From NCBI GenBank assembly GCA_023333565.1, contig JAJKFH010000209.1:2123001-2187000 (forward strand): 64,000 bases of DNA, written 5' to 3'. The stretch comes from Puffinus mauretanicus (lineage: Eukaryota; Chordata; Aves; Procellariiformes; Procellariidae). How positions within the stretch are numbered: position 1 is the first letter of the stretch; every line of letters starts with the position of its first letter. Below, piece after piece: positions 14,101-26,983 of this stretch. Both the position numbers and the translations under genes were made by a program. The notes beneath the pieces were generated by a model that made no database searches, was not told the DNA's origin, and saw only the letters and a list, made by a program, of their open reading frames with translations.

Positions 14101-15624
14101 AAAAATGATAATAAGACATACATTCCTGTGAACTATTTTCTGTTATTAAAATATAACAAATGTGACCAAACTTATGCGGGTTTCCCATCTGTGCTTGCTA
14201 TGGAGCAGCTAAGTATTGTGATGCAGCCCTAAATGTTGCAGAAAGAGCTTTCTTTTTATACTGTGATATTACATTGCTTGTCTGCACATGGATATGTTCC
14301 ATATTAATTGCTCCTGATTGTCTCCATGTGTGAACGTTTTTATTCTAGAACAAGAGTGGGTGAAACCCAACTTTCAAACCTTACAGGAATGAAACCCCCT
14401 TGATGAGAAATAACAGTGCCCAAGCATGCAATTAATTGGGAACAGCTACTGAATTATGGAGGGATGAACTAAGTCTGAAAAGCCCCTAAACTCACATTAA
14501 AACTGTATGGAAGGACACAGAACAAAGCTGTTTATGTCCTGGAGAATAAGGGCAAAGGCCATTTAATTGACAGAAGTGTACCAGTTATACCACATGTGGA
14601 CAAGGAAAGGCTAAACCCATTTGATTCATCCAAACATATTCCAAAAGGAACTGAAGCAAGGGATTGCCTGATACAGGAGAAACCAAAAGAGATTAATACA
14701 TCTCTATGCTATCCAGTGTTTAGGAATTTGAAATGCATTTTGAGTCTTGATATCTTATGCTGCATGGCCAACATCACGAAAACGGAGTTCTTAGTGAGAG
14801 TATTCTTAGTTTCACTTTAATTTTAATCAAGAGTGCTATACGTGATGCTAGTACAGGGAGTTCTTAATCATTACGTGGAGATCTTAATTTTTATTTCTTT
14901 CCACTTCCTCAGCTTTTCTGTCAGTTTAAATATAGTTTTTCCTTTTAACTATCCTTGCCCAAAAATGACAAACCACTTTCTTCTTCATTCTTAACTCTGT
15001 TTTGGTCTTTCTCTTGAGTACAGCTCACTAGCGGTTTGTGTGATATCAGAAAGGAAAAACAAAGAATACAAGGGCATTTCTGTAAATAGGAAATATGAAA
15101 GTGATTGTTCCTGTCTCCTGTATATGGCACAAAGAGGCTGCTTCTGTTAAAGATTGGATGCAGTTTTATGGCTCTGTGTAGTATAATCTTGTGCAATTAC
15201 CTCAGTGTGGTTCAGAAAAATAACTCTGTAAATATGGCCATGTAGGGTTCCACGGCTGTTTCTCATTTATTTCGTTGAAACTTTTTTCCTTCTTCAAGTT
15301 AAATAAAAGTTTTGTCAACACAGTTAAAACACAGAATATGTGTGTCAAGGTATTATCTATCTCAGTTCTGTATCAACAGCAATAATATATATTTTACTTT
15401 TGGAAATAATTTCATCATTCTGCTGAAAATAGGCCAAAGTGCTACCCAGCCCAACCCAGTTTTGCCTCCTTTCCCTTTTGTCCTGCCCCAGCTTTGGGAT
15501 TTGCAGTGCTCATAGGAGACAAAGCTGTGACAATGTACTCACAGTTCCTGATTCATAAAGTTAAGCTTATGCCTAACTGTTCAGCATGTGTGATGTCCCA
15601 CCAATTCGTGCTTAGAAAACTGAA
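8141..15624. other. Non-coding sequence, no gene seen
   Basis: About 7.5 kb lacks a convincing exon or identifiable transposon. ORFs up to 106 codons (8874-9194) have no family signature. Local points include a G-rich stretch at 8345-8357, a G-run/T-run tract at 8631-8644 and an 11-A tract near 13290. Deeply conserved non-coding elements cannot be excluded without a cross-species alignment. Confidence 0.7.
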
Positions 15625-15765
15625 TTGGGATTCAGGAATTTGGACTGTTCTTTTTGGCTTCATGTCAGACTTCCTGTGTTTCCTGAGCAAATCATTCAGT
15701 CTCTGGCTGCATCAGTCTTCCAGTGTATTTCCATTTAGTATGTGTACTTTGTGAAGTGAACAGCT
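15625..15765 (+). mobile_element. MIR/CORE-SINE-like fragment, degraded
   Basis: The order 'GACTTCCTGTGTTTCCTGAG', 'CAAATCATTCAGTCTCTGGC', 'TCAGTCTTCCAGTGTATTTC' parallels the MIR core (CTTGCTGTGTGACCTTGGG, CAAGTCACTTAACCTCTCTG, CTCAGTTTCCCCATCTGTAA). The upstream 'ATTGGGATTCAGGAATTTGG' fits the sauropsid version with a GGATTC start. Divergence is high, so the boundaries are approximate. Confidence 0.65.
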
Positions 15766-18700
15766 CTTGTCACATGTGTAAGTGAAGGGCAGTTGAGTTG
15801 CTATCACTTTGAACTTTGTATAAAATCTGACCAAGATTAGAAAGTCCAGTGATTGAACCAGTGATGGCAAAACTGTAAGCTAGTGCTCCCCTTTCAACTC
15901 ACACCTCTGGATTTGCTAGAGTGTGAAATTTTAAAGGAGAAAAATAGTAGAAGGCTTCCAAATGAAAACAGCTAAAAGTGAAGGTTAATTTTGGAAATTG
16001 GAACTTGGTGGTTACCCATGGACCTAGAATAAAAACAGACAAACAGGAGCAGCAGTGAGTGCTAAGCATCTTTTCCTAGCTAATATGAATGGTGATCTGC
16101 CACCGGATCTCTTAGTTACTAGCAAAATTCCTGGTAGCTGTGTCATTGAAGGCTGCTCATGGGAAACTGTTGTCAGTACTATCTGCTGCACGTTCTTTCA
16201 TTTTGATTCCTGATATAACTTGTTTTCTTGCTTTCTTGCAATAGAAATAGTTCCATTGAAGTAAATGGAAATTTTGCCTTTGACTGCAGCAGGATCCACA
16301 TTTCACCATTGATTTGGTTTTTTGGGGGCTTTTTGGTGATTTTTTTTATCGCTGAAGGCAAAATGTTCTTTGTAATGGCACTCATTTGATTATTAATCCT
16401 TGAGTGAAATAAGTTTAGCTAAAGAAGTTATTATGAAATAAGTTTCATGGGAAATCAGTTTGTTATGGGACTCCACAAATGAATTTTGTATTTGCTGTCT
16501 TATAAAAAAGACAGTCTGCAAACCTTTCTGTGTATGTATTTTCAAAATATATGTACTCTTAGAGAAATAATTTATCACTTTAAACCTAAAAATATCATAA
16601 ACTTCTATCTGCTTTTAAACAGTCTGTACATATCTCAGGTTGAAAGCCTATGCTTTCTCCTTCTTACAGCGTAGACTTCTGGATGTACTATTTTATGCTG
16701 TATAAAAGATGTTCTGTATTATTATTAGTTACTGTATGTTACAACTGAAAATTTTATGATAAAGAAACTTCATTTGGAGCACCTCAGAACTAGAGACAAT
16801 GTTTTGTGCATTGGACTTTAAAAGTGCTAAATACATTTCAGTGTGAACTTCTGTATGATAAGGAACGCATCTTTAAAATGTTCGTATTTATCAACGTTAT
16901 CAGAAAAACATGACTGGATGTGAATGTTCCAACATATTTGTTTTCTTGCTATTAAACTAAACTGACATTCTGAAAGGACATTCTCAAAGCAACTTCTTCA
17001 GATGTTGCTAAGTTGTATTTATAATTAGTTCCTAATTTAGCTATGCAAGCAGAAGGGAGGAGGGATGCTTATGTTTTGCCAGATATGTGTTTTTTTCCCT
17101 TTTAAATGTAATTATAGGAGGGTTTTTGCATTTAAACCACCTTAACAGACATCCTCTCCTCAGCTACCAATGTGTAGTTATTGCATTTATGCATTCAACT
17201 TCTTAGTCAAGTGATGCTATTTTTTTTTCTGCTGCTGCCTGACAGCCACTAATAATAACACATGAGGACAGTCAGACAAAATGAAGACAAATGCTGCTTG
17301 TCGCAGCAGAATCATAATGTCTCCAGACTCAGTAAAGACAGTCTAACTGTATGTGGATGCTCCTTATAGCTTATTTAGGCCTGTGGTTTTTCCCTGTGGT
17401 TTTTTTTTTTTCCTTTTCCAAAAGCACAAATATTGTGCAGAAATACATTAAGGCAACATATGGGCCTGTTAGTTAGCCAAAACAATGTGGAGCCATGGAG
17501 AATAGAGATTGCAATGCACAGATGGATATTGTAAAAAATTCATGAGTGGCATAACAGATCTAAAAGGTAAATTTTAGTAAAAATTCAAGTGGAAAGCATA
17601 GAAAATAGTTAAGAATAGGGCTTTACAAGATTTTAAAATCACCTGATATGAAACATTGCAAATATTGTACAGATGTGTTTATTCCATTATTTGATAATCA
17701 TGTTTCATCACAGCAATAATTATGTCTATATAGATATATGCCATCAGAAGTAGATTGCTGATAAACAATAGCACTTTTCTTCTACTTGATGTAAACTCTG
17801 CAGTATTAAATATCCATATTATTTCCAGTTCAATATTAGAAAATGTCAGTCATTGTGACAAGCCTGGCAAGAGCAGTGCATTGAACAGCCCTCTATGTAG
17901 TGAAGTGCTGGTTTAAATAATCGCACTTCCATGTTACATTACTTTGTTGGTAAAATCAGACTCTATACAGAAAATGAGCAAACAGTGCTTCTCTCTTCTA
18001 AATTCACTTCTTCATAACAAAACCAAACAGCTCACTGAAACAGAAGGGAATTGCTTTTGCAATGGGCAACATGCAGTGCTTACCCGCAACTAAAATCTGA
18101 TCTGATTTTGCTTGGATGTAATTGAGGGCAAAGTTTGGTATTTAAAATAACATTTATATTATCTCTGGAACTTGTGGATGTTTCTAGCTATTATCGTGCT
18201 CTTTATTAAAGGATTATATGCTATGGAAATTTTTTAAATCATGCTTTTTTTTTTGTTCCATTCTCTTGATTATCCTAGATGTGCTTTGAAAAGCTAATGC
18301 ACTAGGAGTCCATTTTCTTCTGCATTAAAAAAATACTTACAAATTTGACATGGGCACTTTCTTGAATACACTAAATGGCTATGTGTTGATACTGATATAT
18401 CTTTGAGCTTCATTCATACACTAGCTAATCTCACTGTAAAATTATAGCAGTTGCTAGTTTTGATAGGGGCAACAATGGGAGTGCTAGTACAGAGAGAGAA
18501 TCTGGAAAGGCAGGGACATTATGAGCATTGCATGATGTGAATCTGCTGTAAGTGACAGTAGTCATCAAGAACTGGGGAAAGGGGACAGGAGTATGCCAAA
18601 GGTAAATGTCCCATTATTTCTTTGCTTTTTGAACTAGAAGCCTTGCTGCTTGCCTATAATTACAGATAATCAAGAGAACACTAGGACAGAAAAGGCAACT

Positions 18701-18984
18701 GATTCAAAGATGCTTTTCAAGATTTGTTGTTTAGAAGTTTTGTGCTATCAATACAGCCTCAGCTAGAGAAGCCAAATGTGCAAACCCCGTCAGTCAAAAG
18801 ATGACTTTTGACTAGTTCTCTTATGTGCATACAGGTTTGAAATCATGCATAGTTCACAACTTTTCTTTCTGCAGAACTCCACCAGGGAAAAAAAAAAGGA
18901 GATGAGAGGAAAAGGAATGTAATACCATCACAAATTTGTATCTCTTTTATCAATACAGAATTTGTACAAAGATAAGAAATGTAC
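15766..18984. other. Non-coding sequence, no gene seen
   Basis: Apart from the palindromic repeat copy at 16247-16305, nothing is identifiable. T tracts occur near 16341, 17221 and 17397-17411. Short ORFs of 60-68 codons around 16179-16674 overlap on both strands and look like chance. Confidence 0.7.
16247..16305. repeat. Palindromic dispersed amniote repeat, CCATTGAAGTCAATGG type
   Basis: The motif 'TTCCATTGAAGTAAATGG' is followed by 'AAATTTTGCCTTTGACTG' and 'CAGCAGGATCCACATTTCAC'. The two halves are imperfect inverted copies (CATTGAAGTaAATGG against TTTGACTgCAGCAGG). This arrangement is typical of a small hairpin repeat that is abundant in turtles and crocodilians and present as relics in birds. 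Other copies are at 24466, 43990 and 50088. Confidence 0.65.
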
Positions 18985-19185
18985 TGCTTGGAATCATACA
19001 CTCATAGCCAACTATTTCATCAGTCATCCATAAGTTTAACAGGACTACTCCCTAAAATTTCTTGAGAAGGCCATCTCCTCTCAATGATCTTAAGCAGAAA
19101 TGCTTATTGCAGAAATCACTTCTCTTTAGATTTCATCTAAACATCAATTTTCCCATCTGTGGATTTTATTGTAACTTCATTAGTA
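18985..19185 (-). mobile_element. Possible degraded CR1 LINE fragment
   Basis: The opening 'GGAATCATACACTCATAGCC' and later stretches such as 'CCATAAGTTTAACAGGACT' and 'CATCTGTGGATTTTATTG' resemble the reverse complement of the CR1 3' region, which carries GAATCATAGAATC, CCCTAAGTTTATCC and CTGCAGATTAAGCCC-type segments. The match is patchy and could be chance. Boundaries are guesses. Confidence 0.25.
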
Positions 19186-22100
19186 GAGGACACTTTCAAA
19201 TAGGGATTTGAAGTAAATGTGGAAGATAGCATTGTGGGTGCTTGGGGAAAGCTGTTTCGCATGAAGCGCAGCAAAAAAAATTGCATAGAGTTTTACCTGG
19301 ATAATTTTTATATATCAAAAATGCTATGATTTGTGGAACAGGAGCAAAAGATCAATATTCCTATATGAAGTAAGAGAGAGCAAATAGGCAAGATAGTACC
19401 TGGGAAAATATCTTGTACCCAATTTAGTAAGAAAAGGGTAACAGAGAAAAAGTGGCAGTAATCATGACATTGGAGGGTACTGACCTAGGAAATACATAAT
19501 TTTAATACCATTTTTGAATGAATAGACAAGCTAGATGTAGTTTGTGGGATGGTAAAAGAAAAGGGATGACAGAAGTGGAGACACATGGTGATGGGAGCCT
19601 TGACAAAGTTCTGCTTGAGTGGATGAGGAAGAAAGGCAAGATAACAGGAATGTTATGCAGGGAAACTTGGCAATGTTATGCCCAAATTAGAAGGGAGGAA
19701 ATGATCCAAATATTTCCATTAGAACCATTTGTGTATCTGCTTCTCATGGAGAAATAATTTTGATGCTGTTAGCCAACTGTTTGCATCAAGAAGAGATATC
19801 TGTCCCTTCCTAAAGCACCGTTTGAATTTCAAGGGACTCTTCCCAAACCAAATGTCAGAAATTTTCTATGCTGCTAGAAAAGATCAGAAAAATAGAAGCA
19901 CATTTGCATATTCAGGTGAATATTTAAAGGGGAAAAATTCTTTTCAAAATAGTAACAGTAATGTTGTATTTGGAATATTAAAACAATGATATTCATCCAA
20001 ATAAAAAAGCTATAAAGCTAAGCATGCTTCAAATACAGATGTCAAACATAATCCTGCCAAAATTTAGAACCATAAAGAAATGAGGTACCTGCAAAATTGA
20101 AAGGTTTGGCTTTATTTTAAGGCCCGTGCCTTTATTTATATGACTGTATATAGTAATGGACAACTCTCACTATGGCAGATGTAAAATACAGAACTAACGG
20201 TTTGCTGACATTCTGATGTCATTACAGTGGCATAACTTTGGAGGTGGGACTAAAACCTGATTGCTTGCTGGTTTAAGATGAGACAGTTCAGGAGGTGCTA
20301 GCAATTCACCTCCTAGCTCTATGTCAAGATTCTCCCTGTAAATTAAATTATTAATTGGCATGTATGTCTGTTTATTTAATGAGGAGCGTGACAGCCTTTA
20401 CTGGCGCATATGTGAGAACAAAAACATCACAGTAGGAGCTTCTAAACTGCCCGGCAAGCCAAGGGGTTAAGCAGTTCGATATGCTGTATTAAAAGTAGCT
20501 GTTATTAGCAAATGTTGTCTGGCTAGTTGCAACATAAATACCAGAATGTGATATTCATATGGAAGAAAATATAGCATGTTTATGCAATTTGTAAGTCTGT
20601 AGTAAAGACAAAAGTTTACTTTCCACATTCTTCCATTTTCACTTGCTTGTGTGAAGCCCATATTACAATACAGTTATTTTCTAAGTTTTACAAAATTATA
20701 TCCCGTTCAAAGCCCAGCTCTAGCTTTGGCTATGGCTGTGTGGGGCAGGGCTGGCAAGGGGCACAGATGATAGCAGATGGATTCTGTAATGCAGGAATGT
20801 GCACGGGTCAAAATCCTGCAGGACAGAATACATAGAGATCAGCAGGGTGGCCAAATTCCTTCCTCCCCAACTGGTTTCTCGAGAGCCAAGTAGCAACCTG
20901 TTCAGTCCTATTAGCCATTTAGCAGCAGCAACATGGATAAGAGTTTTCTATTTCTAAGTTCTGTGACTCCGGAAGATATGGATCTGCACAATATTCACCC
21001 ATATTCTGTTTGCTTCATGCAGTAAGCTCTGTACAAGGTTGCTCCTTAGTTACATATATTCTTCTATAATAACTTCTGTGCTTAAATGATAGGGAATTTT
21101 CTCAAATGGCTTTTTGGAATTGTCCATGAAGGACGCTTTTGGGTCCTGAGCCTGCATCGTTGCACTCATGGGAAATTTTTGTCATTGACAGTGAGGCAAG
21201 CAGAATTAGTCCTATCAGCATGTATTTAAAAGAAAAGAGAATCATGCTGTGTTTTAACTCCTCTGTTGTATTTCTAATGGATGCAATAGCTAAGTGGAAT
21301 AGGAGGCATATTCAGTTGTAGCATGTATATAGATCCTCTTTAGGATCTCCCTCATAATCCTGCCCCTGTTCACCTGTAGGCATGTATGTGGTGGAGCTTC
21401 TGAAAAAGTGAAAATGTTATATAATGTAAGAAACAGAAAATGGCTTGTATTTTTAAGGTTCATTGACATTTGACCTTCTTTAATACTTGAATATTCTGAT
21501 TACCTGATGGGACTTCGGAAGCATACCTGACTTAAGACTCATTTCTTTTCCTTTTTATTTTTTTCATGTATCACTACCAAGTTTGGAAAAAAAATGCAGA
21601 CATCTAGAAACTGAGAAAAAATAGATTGTGTAAATTTTGTAGGCATTTCAACCAGTGATATACTGGTACTTTAATCTTCTATTAATATGAAAGATCAGAT
21701 TAACTTACTCTTTCTAGTGACTTCTTGTGCATTCTTTATAACTAAAAATGTTGTTATTATATTTCTTTGGAGTGCCCAAGGAATAAGTTAAAGTAAGCAG
21801 AAATGACAAAATAGAAACTGCAAAACAATATACAGACCACTCTTAATGTCACAGTAGCATTTTATAGTTCTGGAAGGTGAATCAAAAGATTTTTGCAGAC
21901 TAGCACTATCAGTAAATTATTACAAAATGGAAGTTTGTAATTATGTGATTATGAGTGGATTCTAAAATATGGCTGTATGGGACAGAAGCAAATTTGATGG
22001 TCTGTGCTGCCTTCCAGTTCTCTGTTTCTATATTTTTCATGGAAAAAAAACAACAGAAAAAACTTGTTAAGTGCCATTTCTCTCTGGGTTTAGTATTGTG

Positions 22101-24465
22101 TACGTAAGTGCCTGATCAATAATTAGATAGTGTTTCTTCAAGTTCTACATGTTGCTTTTTACAGATTTTGACTGAAAATAAAAATACAGTTAGACTGATT
22201 ATTCTTAATAGGCACACAATGCTTTAACAAAGGAAAATGTGAAGGTTAGAGTGGTTTTTAAAGAAAATTCGTTTCCCACATTTTTATCCAATGGGTTTCA
22301 TGAAAGTATTTCATTCTTTAAAAAGGACTTAAAATTATTACATCAATGCACCATTTGTATGTTGGTGATCTGCTAAAATAATTGATGGGCCTTAGCATAC
22401 ATACTGCTTGTTTAATCTCTGTATTGTCTATACATTGAAAGTTTGCCTGCTTTTTCACATTCTGTTTCAAAGGAGCCCTCTGCTGGACAGCCTGGCTTGA
22501 TATATAGTATTTGTGTGTATGTGCACACATGCACCACAAACAAACCTCTATATAAATATATAGGATAGATTTACTATTGCTCAGAAGTTTCTTTGTCATT
22601 AAAGAAAGCATAAGCCACCTGGAATACAAAAATTGCAAAGGATGCTTTGTTTTCTTATGCTTACAATGTAACTTGTTTAAAATAAAACATGTTTTGAAGT
22701 TCTGAAGAACATCAGCATATTGTGAAACATACATTTTTGCTAAATTAGTATTATAGATAATTTAAGAAGTTAATCTTTCCAAGGATAAATAATTGATTTA
22801 GAAAATAGCATGAGAGTCGTGGATGAAATAGTGTGGATATTCTGTGCCATTCTTTTCTGTATTACATGTACTGTCTAAAATGGTTTAAATCTTTGTTATT
22901 TCTCCTCTGCAATTCAAAATTAGCTTTAATATGTTCCTTGTTGCCACATGGTGATATTATTAGTAGGGCTGTAAATTGCAGTATAAGCAATGTGCAAATA
23001 CTGCAGAAAAATAAATACATATAATAATAGAGTTAAAGAGAATTGAAATTTACCAAAGTAATACATTAGTAGATTCACTAAATCATTCCTTATTAGTTTG
23101 GAAAGTAGATTTCTAGTTTTCTGTTTGTTTGTTTGCTTCAAAAAAATGATAAGTACTTTGAATTTTGGCAAGACTTGCTGCTATATCGAAAGATACAGCA
23201 TTTCCAGGAGTGCCATACTGTATGGTTTAAAACATTATTTTTTTTTCCTTCTGACCTAGCACGGAGTGCTGTCTTTGTCACATGTTGGCAGAGTAGCGCT
23301 GAAAAGTACTTGAGCTGTTTCTAACATCAGCGGTAAATTGAACATGTAAAAGGAGAGGAAGTCTTCAGTAGTGCTGCAGTAGGCTTGTAAGCATGAACTG
23401 AACACCTAAATATATTGTGTGTAGGCCCCGACTTCTCATTAGGAACATAAAGTTACTGCAAGATTTCTCTCTCTTTTTCTTTCCAGAAGATGTCAATGTG
23501 ACTCAAATTGTGGCCAGAGATAGCTAATCAGTAATAATTAAGGGCCAGAAATGACGAGGTTGGGAGAAGTTCAGTATGTAGTGTGGTATTTTTGTTGAAG
23601 TTGAAATAACCATCTTCTCTACTTCTGCATGTCCACCAGAAACAAGTTCCCAATATATGGCTAGCTTGACAAATTTAACAAATTCTTCAGACTATGAAGT
23701 GATCATACTTTCAAATTTTACTTTATATAAGGCTACATTAAAAATAACAAAAGTCCATGAAGCTGCAAATTGGAATCTAGTTTCTAAAATTTTCTGTTGC
23801 GCACTCAACCTGGTAATTTCAGCTCACGCAAAAACCAGTATACTGCCATCTGGAATAGCCACTTCCAGAGACGAGAGAATACTAGCCATGTTGTTGGATT
23901 TAATGATCTGTTTGTCTGCTACAAAGCTGCCTGAAATCACCAGCTAAATTCACTTAAGTCACTGCAGCCAGCTTGCAAAAGATAGTGGCAGCCCCGAAGT
24001 ATCTCAAATTAGAAACAAAGATTTTAAAATGAAGTGTTTTACAGCAGTCACATTACATAGAATATTTCTTTTTTGACTGAGGTTTGGGGGTTTTTTTGCA
24101 ATTGATGCCTTTGTGTATTTCAAACATTCATATCTAAAAGGAGAATCCTCTTTGCCAAGTTGGTTGGTTAACTGCCAAATGAGTCAAATAACGTACAAAT
24201 GCACCATTCTTCTTTCGTGATTTTTCAGTAGAAAATGCTTTCACTGCGACTGTTTCTGCTTTTGGTTAGCAGTTATAAACATGCACACACACTACTACCA
24301 CTGCTACTGTCTTTTACCTGCCAACAATATTACAAGCATTACAGTAATTTTTCTTCAGTTAAGAAATGAGAGTGGATTTCATTATGAATTTGCCAGTGTG
24401 GCTCCTGGAGTGCTCAGAAAGTTGATGCTGAGTGACATTACAAGCAGTTACTTCACAAGGCTTAA
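19186..24465. other. Non-coding sequence, no gene seen
   Basis: No gene is recognisable. The longest frame, 138 codons on the minus strand at 22318-22734, is low in complexity and has no domain. A TG/CA-rich stretch lies at 22505-22540. A splice-acceptor-like site at 23486 is discussed as a finding. A G-run/T-run tract lies at 24086-24097. Confidence 0.7.
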
Positions 24466-24530
24466 GGGTCTGATCCAAACCCATTGAAAATACTCCCATT
24501 GACCTCAGCTGGCTTTGGATTAAAGGCTGC
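24466..24530. repeat. Palindromic dispersed amniote repeat, clear copy
   Basis: 'GTCTGATCCAAACCCATTG' is followed by 'AAAATACTCCCATTGACC' and then 'CTGGCTTTGGATTAAAGGC'. The outer arms (CTGATCCAAACCCATTG and GGCTTTGGATTA) are inverted copies, and the inner parts carry the CCCATTGA(A/C)(G/C)TCA core. This matches the hairpin element whose arms read GCCTGATCCAAAGCCCATTG. It is the clearest of the four copies. Confidence 0.8.
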
Positions 24531-24640
24531 AATTGTACTGCTGCTTCTTGGGACTTTTAGTCCAGTAAACCAGGGACAGAATCCAGAAGTAATATCCATG
24601 TTTCCTACTTTCTAATGCAGAGCACAGCAGCTTATGCTGA

Positions 24641-24679
24641 CTTCCTTTTTCTTTTTCTTTTTCTTCTCTTCTTTTCCCT
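24641..24679. repeat. Pyrimidine mirror-type tract (CTTTTT)n
   Basis: Nearly 40 bases on the plus strand are C and T only, built on repeated CTTTTT and CTTCT units. Such tracts may form triplex DNA or serve as polypyrimidine-binding sites. No acceptor AG with a plausible exon follows directly. Confidence 0.8.
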
Positions 24680-25181
24680 GTGTCATCAGAATTGCACTCT
24701 CTTCCAGTACACATTTCCTGAGTTCTAGGAGTAGTGAAATGCAGACAATAATTTAATTATTTTATTTAGATGTGGGCAAGCATGAGCTTCAAATTGTCTG
24801 TTTTCTTACAACCAGAAAATTTAATATTAAGCAAGTTAAAAAGGAATTCTCCATCCATCAGAAACTGAATGCCGAGTTACAGTAGTTAAACAAAACATGT
24901 CATAGCATACTACAGCATAATAGTTTCTGTGTAACAGTGTATGCTTGTATAAATAAAGAAGTTTAAATGAGCAATAAGGTACATCATGTAGGATGTTTCC
25001 TTTGATCTTTAAATTAACTTTGGGGAATTACGACATAAATTACGACAGGGTTAACAAGTACTCTAATAATGATCAGTTTCTGATATGTGTGAACTGCATG
25101 CATAACCTTTTGTATCCAGACCCAGTCATCTTTGCTACACACAGAACTACTGAGGGTCCAAATTTGTGACAAGGCAGATGA

Positions 25182-25262
25182 GTGGTCCTACTGGGTAAGA
25201 CAAAAGATCCACCTACCCTCGTGTTCCATCTTTGGCAGTGACCACTAGGAGATACATGGGGA
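25182..25262 (-). mobile_element. CR1 LINE 3' end fragment, minus orientation
   Basis: On the plus strand the order 'GGTCCTACTGGGTAAGAC', 'AAAAGATCCACCTACCCTCG', 'GTTCCATCTTTGGCAGTGAC', 'CACTAGGAGATACATGGGG' matches the reverse complement of a well-known sauropsid CR1 3' region. The family carries CTGGGTCAGACCAAAGGTCC, ATCTAGCCCAGTATCCTGTC and TTTGGCAGTGGCCAGTACCAG in this order. CR1 elements are usually truncated at the 5' end, so a fragment near the 3' terminus is expected. It is an old, immobile remnant. Confidence 0.8.
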
Positions 25263-26639
25263 AAAATATTAGTGTAAGGCAAGCATGTAATACAGTTTTG
25301 CTCCTGGCTTTGTCTGTCTGCACTTTAAGGATTTTCTGAGCCAAACAGGATACCCATACTTTTGTGGGTTTTTTTATTTCTCTTTCTTGAGTTTAAGAAT
25401 TGCTTTCAAATTTGTCTAGGACTTTGGCCTCTCCATCTTGCATGGCAACAAGTGATTGTAACTGTGCACTATGAGAAAAAAAACTTCCTTTTGTTTAAAC
25501 CTGCTTCCATTTGACTTCACTGGTTGCCTCCAAGAGTTGGGGCGTAGGGAAGGGAGAGGCAGTGAAAGGAAGAAACAAGGAACATACTGCTCACCCTTAT
25601 CTTCTCCAGACCTCTTGTGACTTTGTACAGTCCTACCTTGTTCCCACTTCATCATTTTTTCCGAAGTTCAAGAGATCTGGTGTATTCAGTCTCATCTCAC
25701 ATAGAAGCTACTCCATTATTTTGAATCTTGTAATTGCAATTTTTTATAACATACATGTTCAGGACTAGTTGGTTATTGAACTGGTACATGCATTAAAACA
25801 TTTTAAAGGGAAAGTAAATACTAGATTGCAGTAAGAAGTGTGCTGTAGTCTGGCAAGGCCTAGGAGAAAGAACTCCCATTCATTTAGACTTAATTGCACT
25901 TTTATGCCTCACTGATCACTTTTTCCCCCAAGTCCTGCTTTAAGCAGTAGCATATCACAGATTGTTTTGTGGAAATCACAGTCCATGTGATTCTGCTCAT
26001 AGATCCTTCATCAGGTAAACACCATTGCCAGCCTCTACAAAGGAAGAAGTCTGTTCTGAATATGGCAAGTACTAAGAGAGTACGAAGGTCAGCGATTAAA
26101 ATAAATAAATAAATAAATCAGTGCCGTGACTGCTGTGCTCTGCCTTCCTGAGCGTCTGCTTTCACAGGAAGAGCAAGTGTGATCCATGTTATCCTAGAAG
26201 TTCTCACTTATTTATTGGCAGCAGAAAGATTCCAACTGAAAGACGATAAATGAGAGAACTAATCTGGATAGCGACCTCACATTACACCAGTCAGGGTATG
26301 TGAGCAAGGAAGCTGGCAGTCTATCTTGTTCACAGAGAGAAGGACAGGGAGTTAAAGTTTATTGATTTTGTTGTTGTTCTGTATACTCCATCCAGAACAG
26401 AAGCAAGAAGATTAGACGATTTTTTTTAATATAGTCAACTTCATCAGGAATGTGACTGTTGGTGAAACTGTGAGGCAGACAGGAGCTGGAAAAACTATGA
26501 TTTAACCATTCCGGTGTTGTCCCTGAACCAGGTAATTGAGAATATATGGATTTCCAATGCTATTTTTTACATTTTAGCCATTCCTTGCTGATGATCTGGC
26601 TCTTTTCAAAGAGCACAGAAACTCTGTCTGACTCAGGAA
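25263..26639. other. Spacer between two opposed CR1 ends
   Basis: No gene is visible. The block holds a G-run/T-run tract at 25376-25385, a possible trace of the palindromic repeat at 25503-25530 ('TTCCATTTGACTTCACTGG') and the AAAT array at 26097. Part of 25263-25360 may still belong to the CR1 fragment. Confidence 0.55.
26097..26118. repeat. (AAAT)n microsatellite
   Basis: Five uninterrupted AAAT units. It is the cleanest tetranucleotide array in the window and could be polymorphic in length. Confidence 0.9.
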
Positions 26640-26770
26640 ATACTTGAGCCACAGATTGTTGGTAGAGCATAGCATCTTCCTTGTGTGTCTGCTTTTCCCC
26701 ACTGACATGGAAACAGTAAAGGATTAGATGGGCCTCTGGCCTGACTTGGTGGTTGTTCTTACATCTAATG
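26640..26770 (+). mobile_element. CR1 LINE 3' end fragment, plus orientation
   Basis: 'CCCACTGACATGGAAACAGT' is followed by 'AAAGGATTAGATGGGCCTCT', 'GGCCTGACTTGG' and 'GGTTGTTCTTACATCTAATG'. This reproduces the CR1 3' tail order: GGCCACTGTC, GATACTGGGCTAGATGGACC, TTTGGTCTGACCCAGTATGG, CATTCTTATGTTCTTATG. The upstream limit is uncertain. Overlapping minus-strand frames (26560-26847) are not genes. Confidence 0.75.
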
Positions 26771-26983
26771 CCTTTCTCATGTATCAGCATAAAAGTTTTA
26801 GCAGAATGAAGTAACTTTTTGTAAAAACTCCGTTTCCATTTAAGCATCGAAGTAGGTGGATGGATTTTCAGTACAGCTCAGTATGAGCTCTTAAAAAAAA
26901 TGTGATTCTTGATGAACTGATAAGAGTTGCAGCAGAGACAGGGAATTTCTTCTATAATCTAAATATAGTTTCACAGTGTTTGT

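Noticed and set aside
22318..22734. 138-codon minus-strand open frame
   Set aside because: No domain, low complexity, rich in residues expected from AT-rich sequence; no promoter or splice support. One of several frames of this length expected in 64 kb.
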